Source of the DNA: Bretschneidera sinensis
Lineage: Eukaryota > Streptophyta > Magnoliopsida > Brassicales > Akaniaceae
Length of the DNA stretch: 64,000 bases
Direction of reading: 5' to 3'
Assembly (NCBI GenBank): GCA_023935145.1
Contig: CM043699.1
Location: forward strand, 70,217,638-70,281,637
Shown: in pieces, positions 21,904 through 34,181 of the stretch
Layout: each line of letters starts with the position of its first letter
Position numbering within the stretch: position 1 is the first letter of the stretch
Translations under genes and position numbers: made by a program
Notes under the pieces: generated by a model
What the model saw: the letters and a program-made list of their open reading frames with translations, nothing else
What the model was told of the DNA's origin: nothing
Databases searched by the model: none

Positions 21904-23898
21904 CATTTGAAAAGAATAGCCCCCTTTCTTAACCTCTCTAAAAATGGTTTGTGTAAGTCATCTTTCATTTAAAATTATAGTTTCGGTCTGAGTGATTTAC
22001 AACGTAAAACATTTTACACATTGAAAAATGTTATTTTGCACTAAAATCATTTTTGCCTATGATTTTCGAGCAAAACAAACAAAACCTAGATGTTTTTGAA
22101 GAAAAACATTCTTACCTACACTCTTCAATCTAAAACTTTTCAACAACTCAAAACAAACCGATACAAAGCCCAACAATGTCCTTGATATAGCATATAATCC
22201 TCGACTGACTTACCACAATTCTAAATTTTCAAGTTGTCTCCATTAGAACATTACCATATATAAACTTTCATAAAGGCACCCCCATACCATAAAGATATTA
22301 AAAAATAAAAGAACAAAGGTTTATCAATGGTCTTCAACTTGAGAAAGCTTTAACCTTTCAGTAATGATATATTTGTTAGTTTTATTTGTAGTTACTATAT
22401 TTATTTTTTCTTCTTCTTTTCTTTTTTTCCTTTTTGTACTCCCCTTTTCCCTTTCATTCACATCCCTTCTCTAGATTTTACTCTCTTCATGTAATCATTA
22501 TATATGAATTTAACTGCCTTCTCTTTCTATAAAAGAACTTGAGAGACTATTTCATTATAATTTTTTATTACAAATATTCAATTCTTGGTTGCCTAGTTAC
22601 AATCCCCTTTTTGATTAAGAGTTGCTCTAACACTTTTTATACAATAACTATTAAGTCTTTAATTAATGACCTCTTTATGAAAGTTTTCTTATGCTCTCCT
22701 TGAAATTAATTTTTGTAACCTTTTAAATATAGAACCATGAATACATTCTTCGAATCTCAAAGGTTTTTAGTCCAAATTCTTATTTCATCACGTTGTTGGA
22801 TTTTAAATTTCTAAGATGCATTTGTCTATTCACTCGAATCAATACATTTTGCTAACCATAGGTTAAAAAATTCAGATGTTATCTTTTTTTCTTTCTTAAC
22901 CAAGAACCATCCATTTACGATCATTTCTATATTTTTCATCTTAAATTAACAAATTTGTTACCACTTAACACTTTCAAAGAGCTTTATATAGTCCAAACAA
23001 TACTCCTGTCACCAATTAGTTGCTCCCTTTATTTGTAATCACCTCAATAACTCTATATGAACATCATTATATGGCACCTTACTACAAACTACAAGTAACT
23101 AGGCAAATATAAATCTCTTTATATCCATTTTCTGTTTGAATTACTGTATTCGTTGTTGGTATTAAACTTATATCGATATTCAATGTTGAATGATCAGATT
23201 TATTTTAGTAGACTATGGCCATCTTCTTTTGCTACGATGGTTAACCTTAATAGGTAAGCACTTTCGTCATCCTCAGCTCAACTTTATCCTTCCTAGTTAG
23301 TTTTGTTTTTAGGCTAATAGAGTTTTTGCTTGAGTGTTAGAACATAAATTCTCTTTATTTGAGTGTGAAGTGACTATTTAAATGTAGGTATTGTATTTAT
23401 TACCTCATCGCATTTGGGGCATGTATGGATTAATAGAAGGAATATAGCTTGTGGATGAGTAATTGATTTTAATTTTGATTATATAAATTGTGGTTGAAGG
23501 GCATTATTGGATTATTGTGTGTGGAGATATCATTAAGTGTTTATATGTTGGTATGTTTGGAAAATTGTTAGAAAATCATGGAGGTTTCTGTCAGATTTTC
23601 GATTTTGAGGCTATTTACTTGAGTATGTCTATCTTACTCGGGTTAGGGCATTACACAATTGTTGGAACTCAATGTGTAATTCTCTTACACAGCTAAGAGA
23701 TATTGAAAAGAAAGTGGATATTTGAAGGACGTATATATGATAGTGAAACTAAATCCCATTAGTTTAAATTTTTAAGTTCAAGTGGTGTCCAACATCATAT
23801 ATTTGGGTTTTTATTTATTGGACTTTTCAAACCTAAGTTTATGTTTAACTTGGGTCATCAGGCCTAACATATTTCAAATATTTATCGAAGTCGTGCTA
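21904..23898. other. AT-rich spacer with no recognised gene
   Basis: About 2 kb of low-complexity AT-rich DNA. 21904-22087 may be the right arm of the interrupted MITE. 23560-23660 ends in CTCGGGTTAGGGCATTACA, which resembles the 3' end of a gypsy LTR, and 23661-23880 begins TGTTGGAACTC and ends GCCTAACA like a small LTR. Neither is supported by a second copy in the window. Confidence 0.4.
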
Positions 23899-24412
23899 GT
23901 TGTTCTTTCCTATCATAAAATTAATTGAATTAGTAAAAAACTAACAAAATATGATAAGTGTAATTTTACGTGATTTTTATTATTCTTTAACTTATTAAAA
24001 TTGTTAGTTTTCCTTTATTTCTTTTGATTTGATTTGATTTTCATTTCTTTTATTTTATTTGCTTATGCCGTACTTTTTTCTATTTTGTGTTATATTTCCT
24101 TTTAATTACTTTCCTATTTCATGTTTTCCTAATAGTAGCAGTATTTCCCATTTCAGTGTCTTTCTTTTTCCTAGAAGGAGTAGTATTATTGTACTTTCCT
24201 TTTCTTTTTTAGGAGTTTGCCTATATAAGACCGGCTGCCCTTGCCTTGTAAACACATCAGATTTTTCCTAGACAAGAGAATAAAGAGAGAAGAGAAGGAG
24301 GGCGGCTGCACAGTCTCAATGAAGAGAGATCTTCAACAATCTTGAATGCTTCATCAACTTATTTCAAGCAAAAGAGTTTTATTCCTTTCTTGTTAGTTTT
24401 CTTTTGATGCTT
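23899..24412 (+). repeat. Tandem duplication: flank plus 5' part of element E LTR (first copy)
   Basis: About 53 bp of flanking DNA (GTTGTTCTTTCC to AACAAAATA) followed by the start of an element E LTR (23952 onward: TGATAAGTG, TATA at 24222-24229) up to about 24410. The same flank plus LTR start repeats at 24413. The first copy has one minisatellite unit; the second has two. Confidence 0.8.
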
Positions 24413-24465
24413 GTTGTTCTTTCCTATCATAAAATTAATTGAATTAGTAACAAACTAACAAAATA

Positions 24466-25785
24466 TGATAAATGTAATTTTTACATGATTTTTATTACTC
24501 TTTTACTTATCAAAATTGTTAGTTTACCTTTATTTCTTCTTATTTGATTTGATTTTTATTTATTTTATTTTATTTGCTTGTGCCGCACTTTTTCCTTTTT
24601 TGTGTTATATTTCCTTTTAGTTACTTTCCTATTTCATGTTTTTGTAGTAGTAGAAGTATTTCCCATTTCAGTGTCTTTCCTTTTCCTAGGCTGCACATAT
24701 TCCTATTTTGTGTTATATTTCCTTTTAGTTACTTTCCTATTTCATGTTTTCCTAGTAGTAGAAGTATTTCTCATTTCATTGTCTTTCCTTCCTAGAAGGA
24801 GTGGTATTATTGTACTTTCCTTTTCTTTTCTAGGAGTTTGCCTATATAAGGCTGGCTACCCTTACCTTGTAACATAGCAAATTTTTCCTAGACAAGAGAA
24901 TAAAGAGAGAAGAGAATGAGGGCGGCTGCAAAGTCTCAATGAAGAGAGATTTTCAACAATCTTGAATGCTTCATCAACTTATTTCAAGCAAAAGAGTTTT
25001 GTTCTCTTCTCTTTAGTTTTCTTTTAATGCATTCCAATAAGAACATGGTTGATTTCAGATTTGTTACGAACTAATTTTATTTTTCTAGGGCTTTGATGTA
25101 GTCTAGCTTTGAACACACATTTTAAATTCCAAGTTATTTTATTTCATGTTTTTTTTTATGTTGAGTGTTTATCCTTGATCTTATTGCTTACAATTTTTTG
25201 GCTAATTATTATTTGATTTATTGAATCATAATGAAACCAAGAGGTAATTTGTGATTAGAAGCTTTTAGGATTAAACACCATTATTTGAGCGAAAGATAGA
25301 GATACTTTACCGTGACTAGTTTGATTTTAGATTAAGAAAAATCCAAAACACTTCATGAATCTCCAAATAATTTAATTTACATAGAGATATGATGAATTAT
25401 TAGGTGGAGATATTTCTAATGTTATTTGAGAGAAACCATTGAATAATTAAGGGATTTATTTTTCATCGACTTGAAAAAGTGGAATTTTATAACAAGTAAT
25501 AATAAATTGTGTGGGATTAGCTAGGTGAAATCAAAAGCTCTAGATTTATTTTTATTATCTATACAACCTTAAGTTTTATTCTCTTTTCTTTTAATTTATT
25601 TTTGTTAAGTACTTTAGTTTAATTTAGGTGATAAAATCTTTAAAATTTTGGTTTTATTTCCAAATAGTAAATAATTTGGTAAATTTCAATACTCAATCGT
25701 ATAATTAGTCCTTGTGGGTTCAACACTTTTTTCTTTAAAACTTTACTACTCATTGCGATTTTGTTCACTTGCAAATATTTTCACA
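24466..25785 (+). repeat. 5' LTR of element E
   Basis: Matches 32831-34181. It contains two copies of a unit of about 107 bp (24582-24795) and a TATA box TATATAAG at 24843-24850. It keeps two short segments (about 25340-25375 and 25690-25730) that are deleted in the 3' LTR. Confidence 0.9.
24843..24850 (+). promoter_or_regulatory. TATA box of element E 5' LTR
   Basis: TATATAAG in the context GTTTGCCTATATAAGGC, conserved in the partial copy (24222-24229) and the 3' LTR (33318-33325). Likely start of the element's genomic RNA shortly downstream. Confidence 0.6.
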
Positions 25786-25794
25786 CCAAGTTTT

Positions 25795-25812
25795 TGGCGT
25801 TGTTGCTGAGGA
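25795..25812 (+). other. Primer-binding site of element E
   Basis: TGGCGTTGTTGCTGAGGA, about ten bases after the LTR end, a decayed version of the Athila-type TGGCGCCGTTGCCGGGGA. The substitutions look like C-to-T/G-to-A changes. Confidence 0.85.
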
Positions 25813-25959
25813 CTAATTATTTGTAATTGATATTGATACTAGCTAGATTGTTACTAATTTGGATTTTTTTTTTAGATTGGTGATTAGATCTCAGTTTTGC
25901 TTTCCTTTATTTTTATTTCAAGATTTAAAAGTGTATTCCCCGATCTAAACCGTTACAGT

Positions 25960-27190
25960 CTACACTTTTTGATCCCGAGATTGAGAGAACTCTACGTCAA
26001 ATCAAGAAAAATAAGAAGCAAGAAGTCACCACACATGCCATCTCTATGGCAGATCAGCGGAATGGAGAGGCGAATAGGGCTTTAAGGGACTATGCTACAC
26101 CTTAGATTAATGGGGCTACATCTAGCATAAGGAGGCCGGCTATGCAAGTTAATAATTTTGAGATTAAGCCGGTGATAATTCAAATGATACAACAAACTGT
26201 TCAGTTTGGGGGGCTGTCACAGGAGGATCCTAATGTTCATACCGCAAATTTTCTAGAGATTTGCAACACCTTCAAGCACAATGGAGTGACAGATGATGCT
26301 ATTCGTTTGAGACTTTTCTCTTTTTCACTCAAAGAAAAAGTGAAAGCTTGGCTGATTTTTTTACCACCTTGTGTCATTACTACCTGGGAGGAGTTAGCAC
26401 AAAATTTGTTGGCAAAGTATTTCCCTCCGGCCAAGACAGCAAAGCTAAGGAATGATATTACCACATTCACTCAATTTGAAAATAAATCTTTGTATGAAGC
26501 ATGGGAGAGGTACAAAGATTTATTACAAAAGTTTCCTCACCATAACCTTTCAGCATGGCTTCAAGTCCAACATTCTACAAAGGTTTGGGAGCTACAAACA
26601 AGTCCAAGGTCGATGCAGCAGCTGGAGGGCTTTAATGAGTAAAACTCATGAAGTAGCTTATGAACTTTTGGAGGAATTGACATCCAACTACTATCAATGG
26701 CCTTCAGAGAGAGCAATGCCAAGAAAGGTGGCTGGAGTTTTTTTAACTTGATTCTATTACCACATTGGCGGCACAAATGGAAACTTTATCTAAACAACTA
26801 GGTAAGATGAATGTTAATTCTATTCAAACTAATTTGTGTGTGATTATTATGCAGGAAATCACTCAAGTATCGATTGCTAAGTAGGGACCATTTGCTCAAC
26901 CAAATTTTGAACAAGTTAATCACGTGTCCAATTTCCAACGTCAAAACAATCCTTATTCAAACACATTCAATGCCGATGAAGAAATCACCCCGATTTTTCA
27001 TGGAGCAACAATCAAGGGGCATCTAAACCACCTCAAAATTTTCCATAGCAAGAAAAGACACTCGAGGAGATGTTCACGCAATACATGCAAAAGATAGATA
27101 TGGCGATCCAAAATAATTCAGCTTCGATTTGTAACCTTAAAGCTCAAATTGGTTAGCTTTCACACATTCTTACAGAGAGGATAGCAGGAA
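25960..27190 (+). pseudogene. gag of element E
   Basis: Opens with FDPEIERTLRQI (about 25970), typical of Athila Gag. A clear retrotransposon Gag capsid domain lies at 26142-26560 (DDAIRLRLFSFSLKEKVKAW, WEELAQNLLAKYFPP, LYEAWERYKDLL). The continuation is frameshifted near 26565 (MSKTHEVAYELLEELTSNYYQW at 26632-26697) and again near 26980. No intact zinc knuckle. Stops, for example at 26103, make it non-coding. Confidence 0.83.
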
Positions 27191-27192
27191 CT

Positions 27193-28060
27193 TTGCTAAG
27201 CAATGCCATTACCAATCCTAAGGAACATGTCAAAGCAATAGCATTGAGAAGTGGGAGGACAATTGAGCAGCCACAAGGAGTAAGTACCGAGCAAGATAAA
27301 ACTAGAAATCATGTGGAGTCCGAGCCAAAGATAGAGGAATTAGAGCAGCAAGTGGCCGACCAGCAAGCTAGAAACTCTAAAGCGAATAAAGAAGCTTCAA
27401 AACCTACGAATTCCAAGGAGTTTACATTTGAAACTAATTCTCTTTCAATTTATAATCCACCGATTCCTTTTCCACAAAGACTAAAAAATAATAATAATAA
27501 TAAGTTAGATAATCAATTCTCTAAATTTCTTAATATTTTTAAGCAATTGTATATTAATATTCCTCTTATTGAAACTTTAGAGCAAATTCTTAAATATGTT
27601 AAGTTTTTTAAGGATATTTTATCAAACAAGTGGAAGTTGGAAGAGCATGAGATAGTGATATTAACCGAAGAGAGTAGTGTAATTTTACAAAAGAAGTTGC
27701 CTCCTAAATTGAAAGATCCATGGAGTTTTACGATTCCTTGCACTATAGGAAATTATTATTTTGATAAAGCTTTATGTGATTTAGAAGCAAATATTAATCT
27801 TATGCCTTTTTCGATTTTCAAGAAGTTAGGTCTTGGAGAAGCAAAGCCTACTACGGTCTCTTTATAATTGGCATACAGGTCTATCAAGAACCCACGAGGA
27901 CTCACTGAAGACATTTTGGTGAAGGTGGACAAGTTTATTTTTCCTGCGAATTTTATTGTGCTAGACATGGAGGAGGATGAGGAAATATTTTTGATTTTGG
28001 GGTGACCTTTTCTTGCTACGGGGAGAACTTTAATTGATGTCCAACAAGGGAAACTTATTT
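27193..28060 (+). pseudogene. Gag C-terminus and protease of element E
   Basis: An open frame of 224 codons (27193-27867) has the proline-rich linker (IPFPQRLK), then the retropepsin region: TIPCTIGNYYFDKALCDLEANINLMP, shown here only as the site where the catalytic D-L-G appears as D-L-E. A stop follows at 27865, after which the protease continues (RGLTEDILVKVD, FIVLDMEEDEE) to a second stop near 28003. In the active enzyme this domain would cut the polyprotein. Confidence 0.82.
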
Positions 28061-29900
28061 TGAGGGTTCATGATGAGCAAGTTACTTTTGATGTATTTAA
28101 GACTATGAATTTTCCTTCCGAAGTACACTCTTGTTTTCAAATTAGTAACATAGACTTAGTGGTGACCGAGACCTATAGGGTTGGATTTTTAAAGCTACCA
28201 CTTGAGGTGTGTCTTACTCATACTACAACTCTTGAATCCGAGAATGAAGAGGTTAGGGAGTGTGTTTGGTATTTGGAAGCTACACCATCCTTTTATCCTT
28301 CCATAAAGCCAAAATTGGAAGAGCTAGGTTCATCCATGCTGACATCTTCAAATAAAGAACCACCCAAACTTGAGCTCAAACCACTTCCGTCAAATTTGAG
28401 GTATGCTTTCTTAGGCCAAGACTCTACTTTTCCGATTATTATTAATGGTTCTTTAACTGATGTAGAGGAAGAAAAGTTGCTAAGAGTTTTAAGGGAGCAT
28501 AAGATGGCTTTGGGATGGACAATCTTGGATATCAAGGGAATTAGTCCTTTGTTTTGTATGCATAATATTTTAATGGAGGATAGTGTCAAGTCGATAGTTC
28601 AACCACAACAGAGATTGAATCCATCAATGCAAGAAGTTATGCATAAAGGAGTATTGAAGCTCTTAGATGTTGGAATTATCTATCCAATCTCGAATAGTGC
28701 ATAGGTGAGTCCAGTTCAAGTGGTCCCAAAGAAAGGAGGAATAACCGTGGTAAAGAATGACAACAATGAACTTATACCAACAAGGACAGTCACGGGATGG
28801 CGAGTATGCATAGATTATCAAAGACTTAATGATGTAACTCGAAAAGATCATTTTCCATTTCCTTTTATCGACCAAATGTTAGAAAGACTCGCTGGTCATA
28901 CTTACAATTGTTTTCTAGATGGGTATTCCGGATACGATCAAATCGTAATTGCTCCCAAAGATCAAGAGAAGACTACATTCACATATCCTTACAAAATTTT
29001 TGCATATAGGAGGATGCATTTTGGTCTTTGCAATACTCTAGCCACGTTCCAAAGATGCATGATGTCCATTTTCTCCGACATGGGGGAAAAATTTATAGAA
29101 GTATTCATGGATGACTTCTCGGATTTTGGTTATTCTTTTGATAATTGTTTATCTAACTTGTCTTTGGTTTTGTAGAGATGTGAGGAAACTAATTTAGTTT
29201 TAAACTAGGAAAAATGCCACTTTATGGTCGAGGAAGGGGTAGTGCTTGACCATTGAATTTCCTTCAAGGGAATTGAAGTCGACAGAGCCAAAATAGATGT
29301 TATTGACAAACTCCCACCACCGGCCATTATGAAGGGCGTGAGAAGTTTCTTCGGTCACGCTGGGTTTTATCGATGGTTCATTTAGAATTTTTCTCAAATT
29401 ACTAAACCTCTTTGAAATATTTTGATTAAAGATACACTGTTTGATTTTTCTCATGAATGCTTGCATGCTTTTGAAACATTGAAAATGAAATTAATTTTAG
29501 CACCTATATTTGTTTCACCGAATTGGAATTTACCTTTTGAATTGATGTGTGATGCTAGTGGTTTTGCTATAGGGGCTGTTTTAGGGCAGAGAAAGTATAA
29601 AAATGTTCATGTTATTTATTATGCAAGTAAGACTTTAAAGGGATCTCAACTTAATTATGCTACTACTGAAAAAGAATTATTACCAGTTGTTTTTTCTTTG
29701 ACAAATTTCATTATTACTTTATAGGTTCGAAGGTGGTTGTCTATACCGATCATTCCACTCTTAAGTACTTGCTTACGAAGAAGGATGCTAAACCGTGATT
29801 ACTTCGATGGATTTAATAAGAATTTGATTTGGAGATCAAGGACAAGAAGGGTACTGAAAAATTGGTGGTAGATCACTTGTCCTGGATTGAGCCTAAGGGT
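28060..29900 (+). pseudogene. RT and RNase H of element E
   Basis: The pre-RT segment (LREHKMALGWT, RLNPSMQEVM) leads into RT: VVPKKGGITVVKN, VCIDYQRLND, FLDGYSGYDQI, and the catalytic box FMDDF at about 29104-29120, with both aspartates kept. A stop at 28702 splits the RT start, and further TAG/TGA stops follow at about 29174, 29206 and 29252. RNase H (29500-29900) has LMCDASGFAIGAVLGQ and the TTEKELL motif with the expected acidic residues. Stops often fall where Q or W is conserved. Confidence 0.87.
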
Positions 29901-30089
29901 GTGGATGATGAGCAACAATTACCAATTAATGAAACATTTCCAAATGAGAATTCGATGGCTGTATAGGTTGTTCCATGGTATGCTGACATAGTCAACTACT
30001 TGGTATCGCTAATTCGACCTCCCAGGATGACATATCAAAAAAAGAAGAAGTTTTTCTCTAACTTAAAGTATTATTTTTGGGAGGAACCT

Positions 30090-31264
30090 TTTCTATTCTA
30101 ACATTGTGCATATCAGATAATTAGGAGATTTGTACCCGAATAAGAGATGGAGAGCATATTCCGACATTGCCACTCACTAGAAGTAGGCGGGCACTTTGGT
30201 GGAGCAAAAACAGCAGCAAAAATTTTGCAAATCAGGTTTTATTGGCCTTCTATTTTTAAAGATTCTTTTAACTTTGTTAATTTATGTGATCAATGTCAAC
30301 GGGTTAGGAATATTTCTAAGAAACATGAGATGCCTTTGAATAATATTTTAGTGATTGAATTGTTTGATGTTTGGGGATAGATTTCATGGGTCCTTTTCCA
30401 TCTTCATATTATTACAAATTTATTTTGGTGGCTGTAGATTACGTCTCAACGTGGGTGGAAGCTACTACTGCTGTTGCTTTGCCAACCAATGATGCCAGGG
30501 TTGTGGTGAATTTTCTTAGAAAAAATATCTTTTCCCAATTTGACACTCTAAGGGCGATAATTAGTGATGGTGGGAAGCATTTTTGCAACTGTCCGTTTGA
30601 AGCTTTACTTACTAAGTATGGAGTTACTCATCATGTGGCAACACCATATCATCCTCAAACAAGTGGCCAAGTTGAGGTGAATAGGGAGTTGAAGCGCATA
30701 CTTGAGAAGATTATTAGTATCTCACAAAAGGATTGGGCACGAAGGTTAGATGATTCATTATGAGCTTATAGAACAGCATTTAAAACACAGATTGGAATGT
30801 CACCTTATCGGTTAGTTTATGAAAAAGCATGTCATTTACCCGTGGAGCTAGAACATAGAACTTATTGGGCAATTAAGACACTTAATTTTGATTTAATGGT
30901 TGCGGGTGAGAAGAGGATATTGTAAATTAACGAGATGGATGAGTTTTGCAATGATGCTTATGAGAATGCTCGGATTTACAAGGATAAAAATAAAAGATAT
31001 GATAAGCGTATTTTGAGAAGGGAGTTCGAAGTGGCGCAAAAAATTTTGCTATTTAATTCAAGACCTCTACTTTTTCCGGGAAAGTTGCGATCTAAGTGGT
31101 CGGGACCATTTGTTGTGACTCGTGCTTTTCTATATGGAGCGGTTGAAGTTCATCATGAGACAAAAGGGACATTCAAGGTTAATGGACAGAGGTTAAAGCC
31201 TTATGTGGATGGAGAATTTAGCACACAAAAGTTTTCCATCAATCTTGCCAATCCTAAATACTGA
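30090..31264 (+). pseudogene. Integrase of element E
   Basis: The HHCC zinc domain is present (CHSLEVGGHFG...CDQCQR, 30165-30300). The catalytic triad is intact: GIDFMGPF, the aspartate in IISDGGKHF, and the glutamate in GQVEVNRELKR. A C-terminal GPF-containing module (SKWSGPFVV) runs to the stop at 31262-31264. One frame change near 30370 and stops at about 30761 and 30922 break it. The integrase would insert the cDNA. Confidence 0.87.
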
Positions 31265-32830
31265 TTTGGAGAATGTCTAACTATAGACTTTAAACAAAGC
31301 ACTTTTTGGGAGGCAATCCAAGTTTTTTATTTTTTTCTTTAATTTTTATTTAATCTTTTTATTTTTGCTTTCATCTCGTAGGTTTGCATAAGTTTGGGGG
31401 CTCTCCAATGTGTTACACGGTTGCACTTTCAAGGACAACATTCAATTGGAAATCGGGGGAGCACTTCTTACCTTTTCTCATTCTTTTTATTTTTTATTCT
31501 TCTTTCTCATTGAGGACAATGTGTTATTCAAGTTTTGGGGAAGGGAGTTTATGTTTTAAAAAAAAATTAATTTTAAAATAAAATATCAAAAAAAAAAAAT
31601 CTTTGTTTTTGGTTTGATGAATAAAACGGCCTATGATAAGAATATTGTTGAAATTGCTTATAATTTTTAGGGAAAATTCTTATTGCTTGAGTCTATTTAT
31701 TAATCCCTAACTTTAGTTTGCTTGATTTGAGATTTTCTATATTCAATGAATGCTTATCATGATCATTAATTGTTTTGCATACCTACAGAAATTTTATATG
31801 AATATTGTAAATTTGTATGGTCTCAACAAACTCCAGAACTTGTTTGATGACACTCAAGACGAAATCTTAGAAAAAAATAATTGCTTTGGAAATGATTTAG
31901 GCATTCTTTGAATCGATTGAGCCTTTCAAGCTTACCAATTTATTATCTTTATCCCTAGTCACCCCTTTGAGCTTTGTTAAATTATACTTTGGCCTCATAT
32001 TTTTTCCTTTTTATAAAATATCATATTTCCTACCCTATTTGAGCTTAAACACTGATTTCCTTACCTTTCATGAGAACTAAGTTTACACAAAATCAAAAGA
32101 ACATGGAAGGGGGGAGAGGTAGAAAGTTTACAAGTAAATTTTATAACAGCACATGTTATCAAATTCATAAGATTAGGGGTGTGAAAAGTCAACAAGGAGT
32201 TGAGAAGTGTTTTAAAAAAAGAAAGAGAGAAAAAAAATATCTTTGAATTCTTAGATATATAAAAAAAGAGTTTCTAGATAAAAAAAAATGGATCTTTGAA
32301 AGAACGATAAAGAGAGGTGTTTTGAGATATTCAAAGGATTGAGAAGAAGTGTATGTATTAGAAGTGAGTATGCTCTATTTGTTTTCTTTGTCTTCAAAAT
32401 TAAGTTCTCTTGCTTTGTTTGAACCTTATCTTTTCTTTGTAGCCCTCACCTTAGCCTTACATTATAAGCCTTATAAAGACCTATTGATTCTTGGTAATAT
32501 TTTTGTTCTACATTAGTGGAGAGTGATTTGAAAAGCAAGCCTATTGAGTTGGAATTATCAATTTCATAACTAGAGATCCATTATCTATTTACCTGTTTGC
32601 ATAAAATCATCTGAGAAGCTAATAATGAAGTGAGAATGATATGTATGCATGAATGAGAGGATTGATGATGAGGTGGAATTGAATTTTGAATTAACTTTTG
32701 GACTTGTGTGATATTAAATGATTCCTTTGGATTATAAACTTTAGGCAATCTTTGAGGCAACAAATTTTATGAATTAATTTTTCTCTTTTTCTTTACGTGA
32801 GGGCTAGCAAATTTTAAGTTTGGGGGAATT
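31265..32830 (+). other. 3' non-coding region and polypurine tract of element E
   Basis: No env-like ORF is visible. It holds the conserved post-pol block (31285-31319, GGGAGGCAATCC), the CATTGAGGACAATGTG block (31509-31524), three copies of the AAGTTTGGGGG type tract (31390-31400, 31530-31540, 32816-32826), and the start of the 3' LTR right after the last. The rest is A/T-rich filler with oligo-A runs. Confidence 0.75.
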
Positions 32831-34181
32831 TGATAAGTGTAATTTTTACATGATTTTTATCACTCTTTTACTTATCAAAATTGTTATTTTTTCTTTTATT
32901 TCCTTTGATTTAATTTGATTTTTATTTATTTTATTTTACTTTCTTGTGCCGCACTTTTTCATATTTTATGTTATATTTCCTTTTAGTTACTTTCCTATTT
33001 TATGTTTTCCTAGTAGTAGAAGTATTTCTCATTTCAGTGTCTTTCCTTTTCCTAGGCTACACTTTTTCCTATTTTGTGTTATATTTCCTTTTAGTTACTT
33101 TCCTATTTCATGTGTTCCTAGTAGTAGAAGTATTTCCCATTTCAGTGTCTTTCTTTTTCCTAGGCTGCACTTTTCCTATTTTGTGTTATATTTCCTTTTA
33201 CTTACTTTCTTATTTCATGTTTTCCTAGTAGTAGAAGTATTTCCCATTTTAGTGTTTTTCCTTTTCCTAGAAGGAGTAGTATTATTGTAATTTCCTTTTC
33301 TTTTCTAGGAGTTTGCCTATATAAGGCCGGCTGCCCTTGCCTTGTAAACACAGTAGATTTTTCTTATACAAGAGAATAAAGAGAGAAGAGAAGGAGGGCG
33401 GCTACCAAGTCTCAATGAAGAGAGATCTTCAATAATCTTGAATGTTTCATCAACTTATTTCAAGCAAAAGAGTTTTACTCTCTTTTCTTTAATTTTCTTT
33501 TGATGCATTCTAATAAGAACATGGTTGATTTCATATTTGTTATAAACTAATTTTATTTTTCTAGGGCTTTGATGTAGTCTAGCTTTGAACACATAATTTA
33601 AATTTCAAGTTATTTTATTCCAAGTTTTTTTATGTTGAGTGTTTATCCTTGATCTTATTGCTTACAATTTTTTGGCTAATTATTTTTTGATTTATTGAAT
33701 TATAATGAAACCAAGAGGTAGTTTGTGATTATAAGCTTTTAGGATTAAACACCATTAGTTGAGCAAAAGATAGAGATACTTTACCGTGACTAGTGTGATT
33801 TTAGATTAAGTTTACATAGAGATATGATGAATTATTAGGTGGAGATATTTCTAATGTTATTCGGGAGAAAATATTGAATAATTAAGGGATTTATTTTTCA
33901 TCGACTTGAAAATGTGGAATTTTATAACAAGGAATAATAAATTGTGTGGGATTAGCTATGTGAAATCAAAAGCTCTAAATTCATTTTTATTATCTCTACA
34001 ACCTTAAGTTTTATTATCTTTTCTTTTAATTTATTTTTGTCAAGCACTATAGTTTAATTTAGGTGATAAAGTCTTTAAAATTTTGGTTGTATTTCCAAAT
34101 AGTAAAGAATTTGGTAAATTTAAAAATTCTTTAAAACTTTACTACTTGTTGCGATTTTGTTCACTTGCAAATATTTTCACA
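32831..34181 (+). repeat. 3' LTR of element E
   Basis: Pairs with 24466-25785. It carries three copies of the 107-bp unit (about 32948-33270) against two in the 5' LTR. It lacks roughly 45 bp and 40 bp segments present in the 5' LTR. Ends TTTTCACA. Confidence 0.9.

Larger units (their letters stand above)
24466..34181 (+). mobile_element. Element E: Athila-like gypsy retrotransposon, near full length
   Basis: LTRs 24466-25785 and 32831-34181 (TGATAA...TTCACA), an Athila-type primer site after the 5' LTR, gag, protease, RT, RNase H and integrase in gypsy order, a long 3' non-coding region and a polypurine tract. The 5' flank is AAATA but the 3' flank is TCCAT, so no target duplication is visible. 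Stops occur throughout, so it is not autonomous now. Confidence 0.9.

Noticed and set aside
23661..23880. Solo copia LTR
   Set aside because: TGTTGG...TAACA ends are suggestive, but no second copy, flanking duplication or TATA box could be identified.
24574..24877. Hydrophobic open frames resembling membrane proteins (also 32944-33290)
   Set aside because: They translate the T-rich 107-bp minisatellite inside the LTR of element E; repeats of the unit create repeated hydrophobic peptides.
31265..32830. env-like gene downstream of pol in element E
   Set aside because: Some Athila elements have one, but here I find no frame over 70 codons with a signal peptide or membrane segment, only non-coding motifs and A/T filler.
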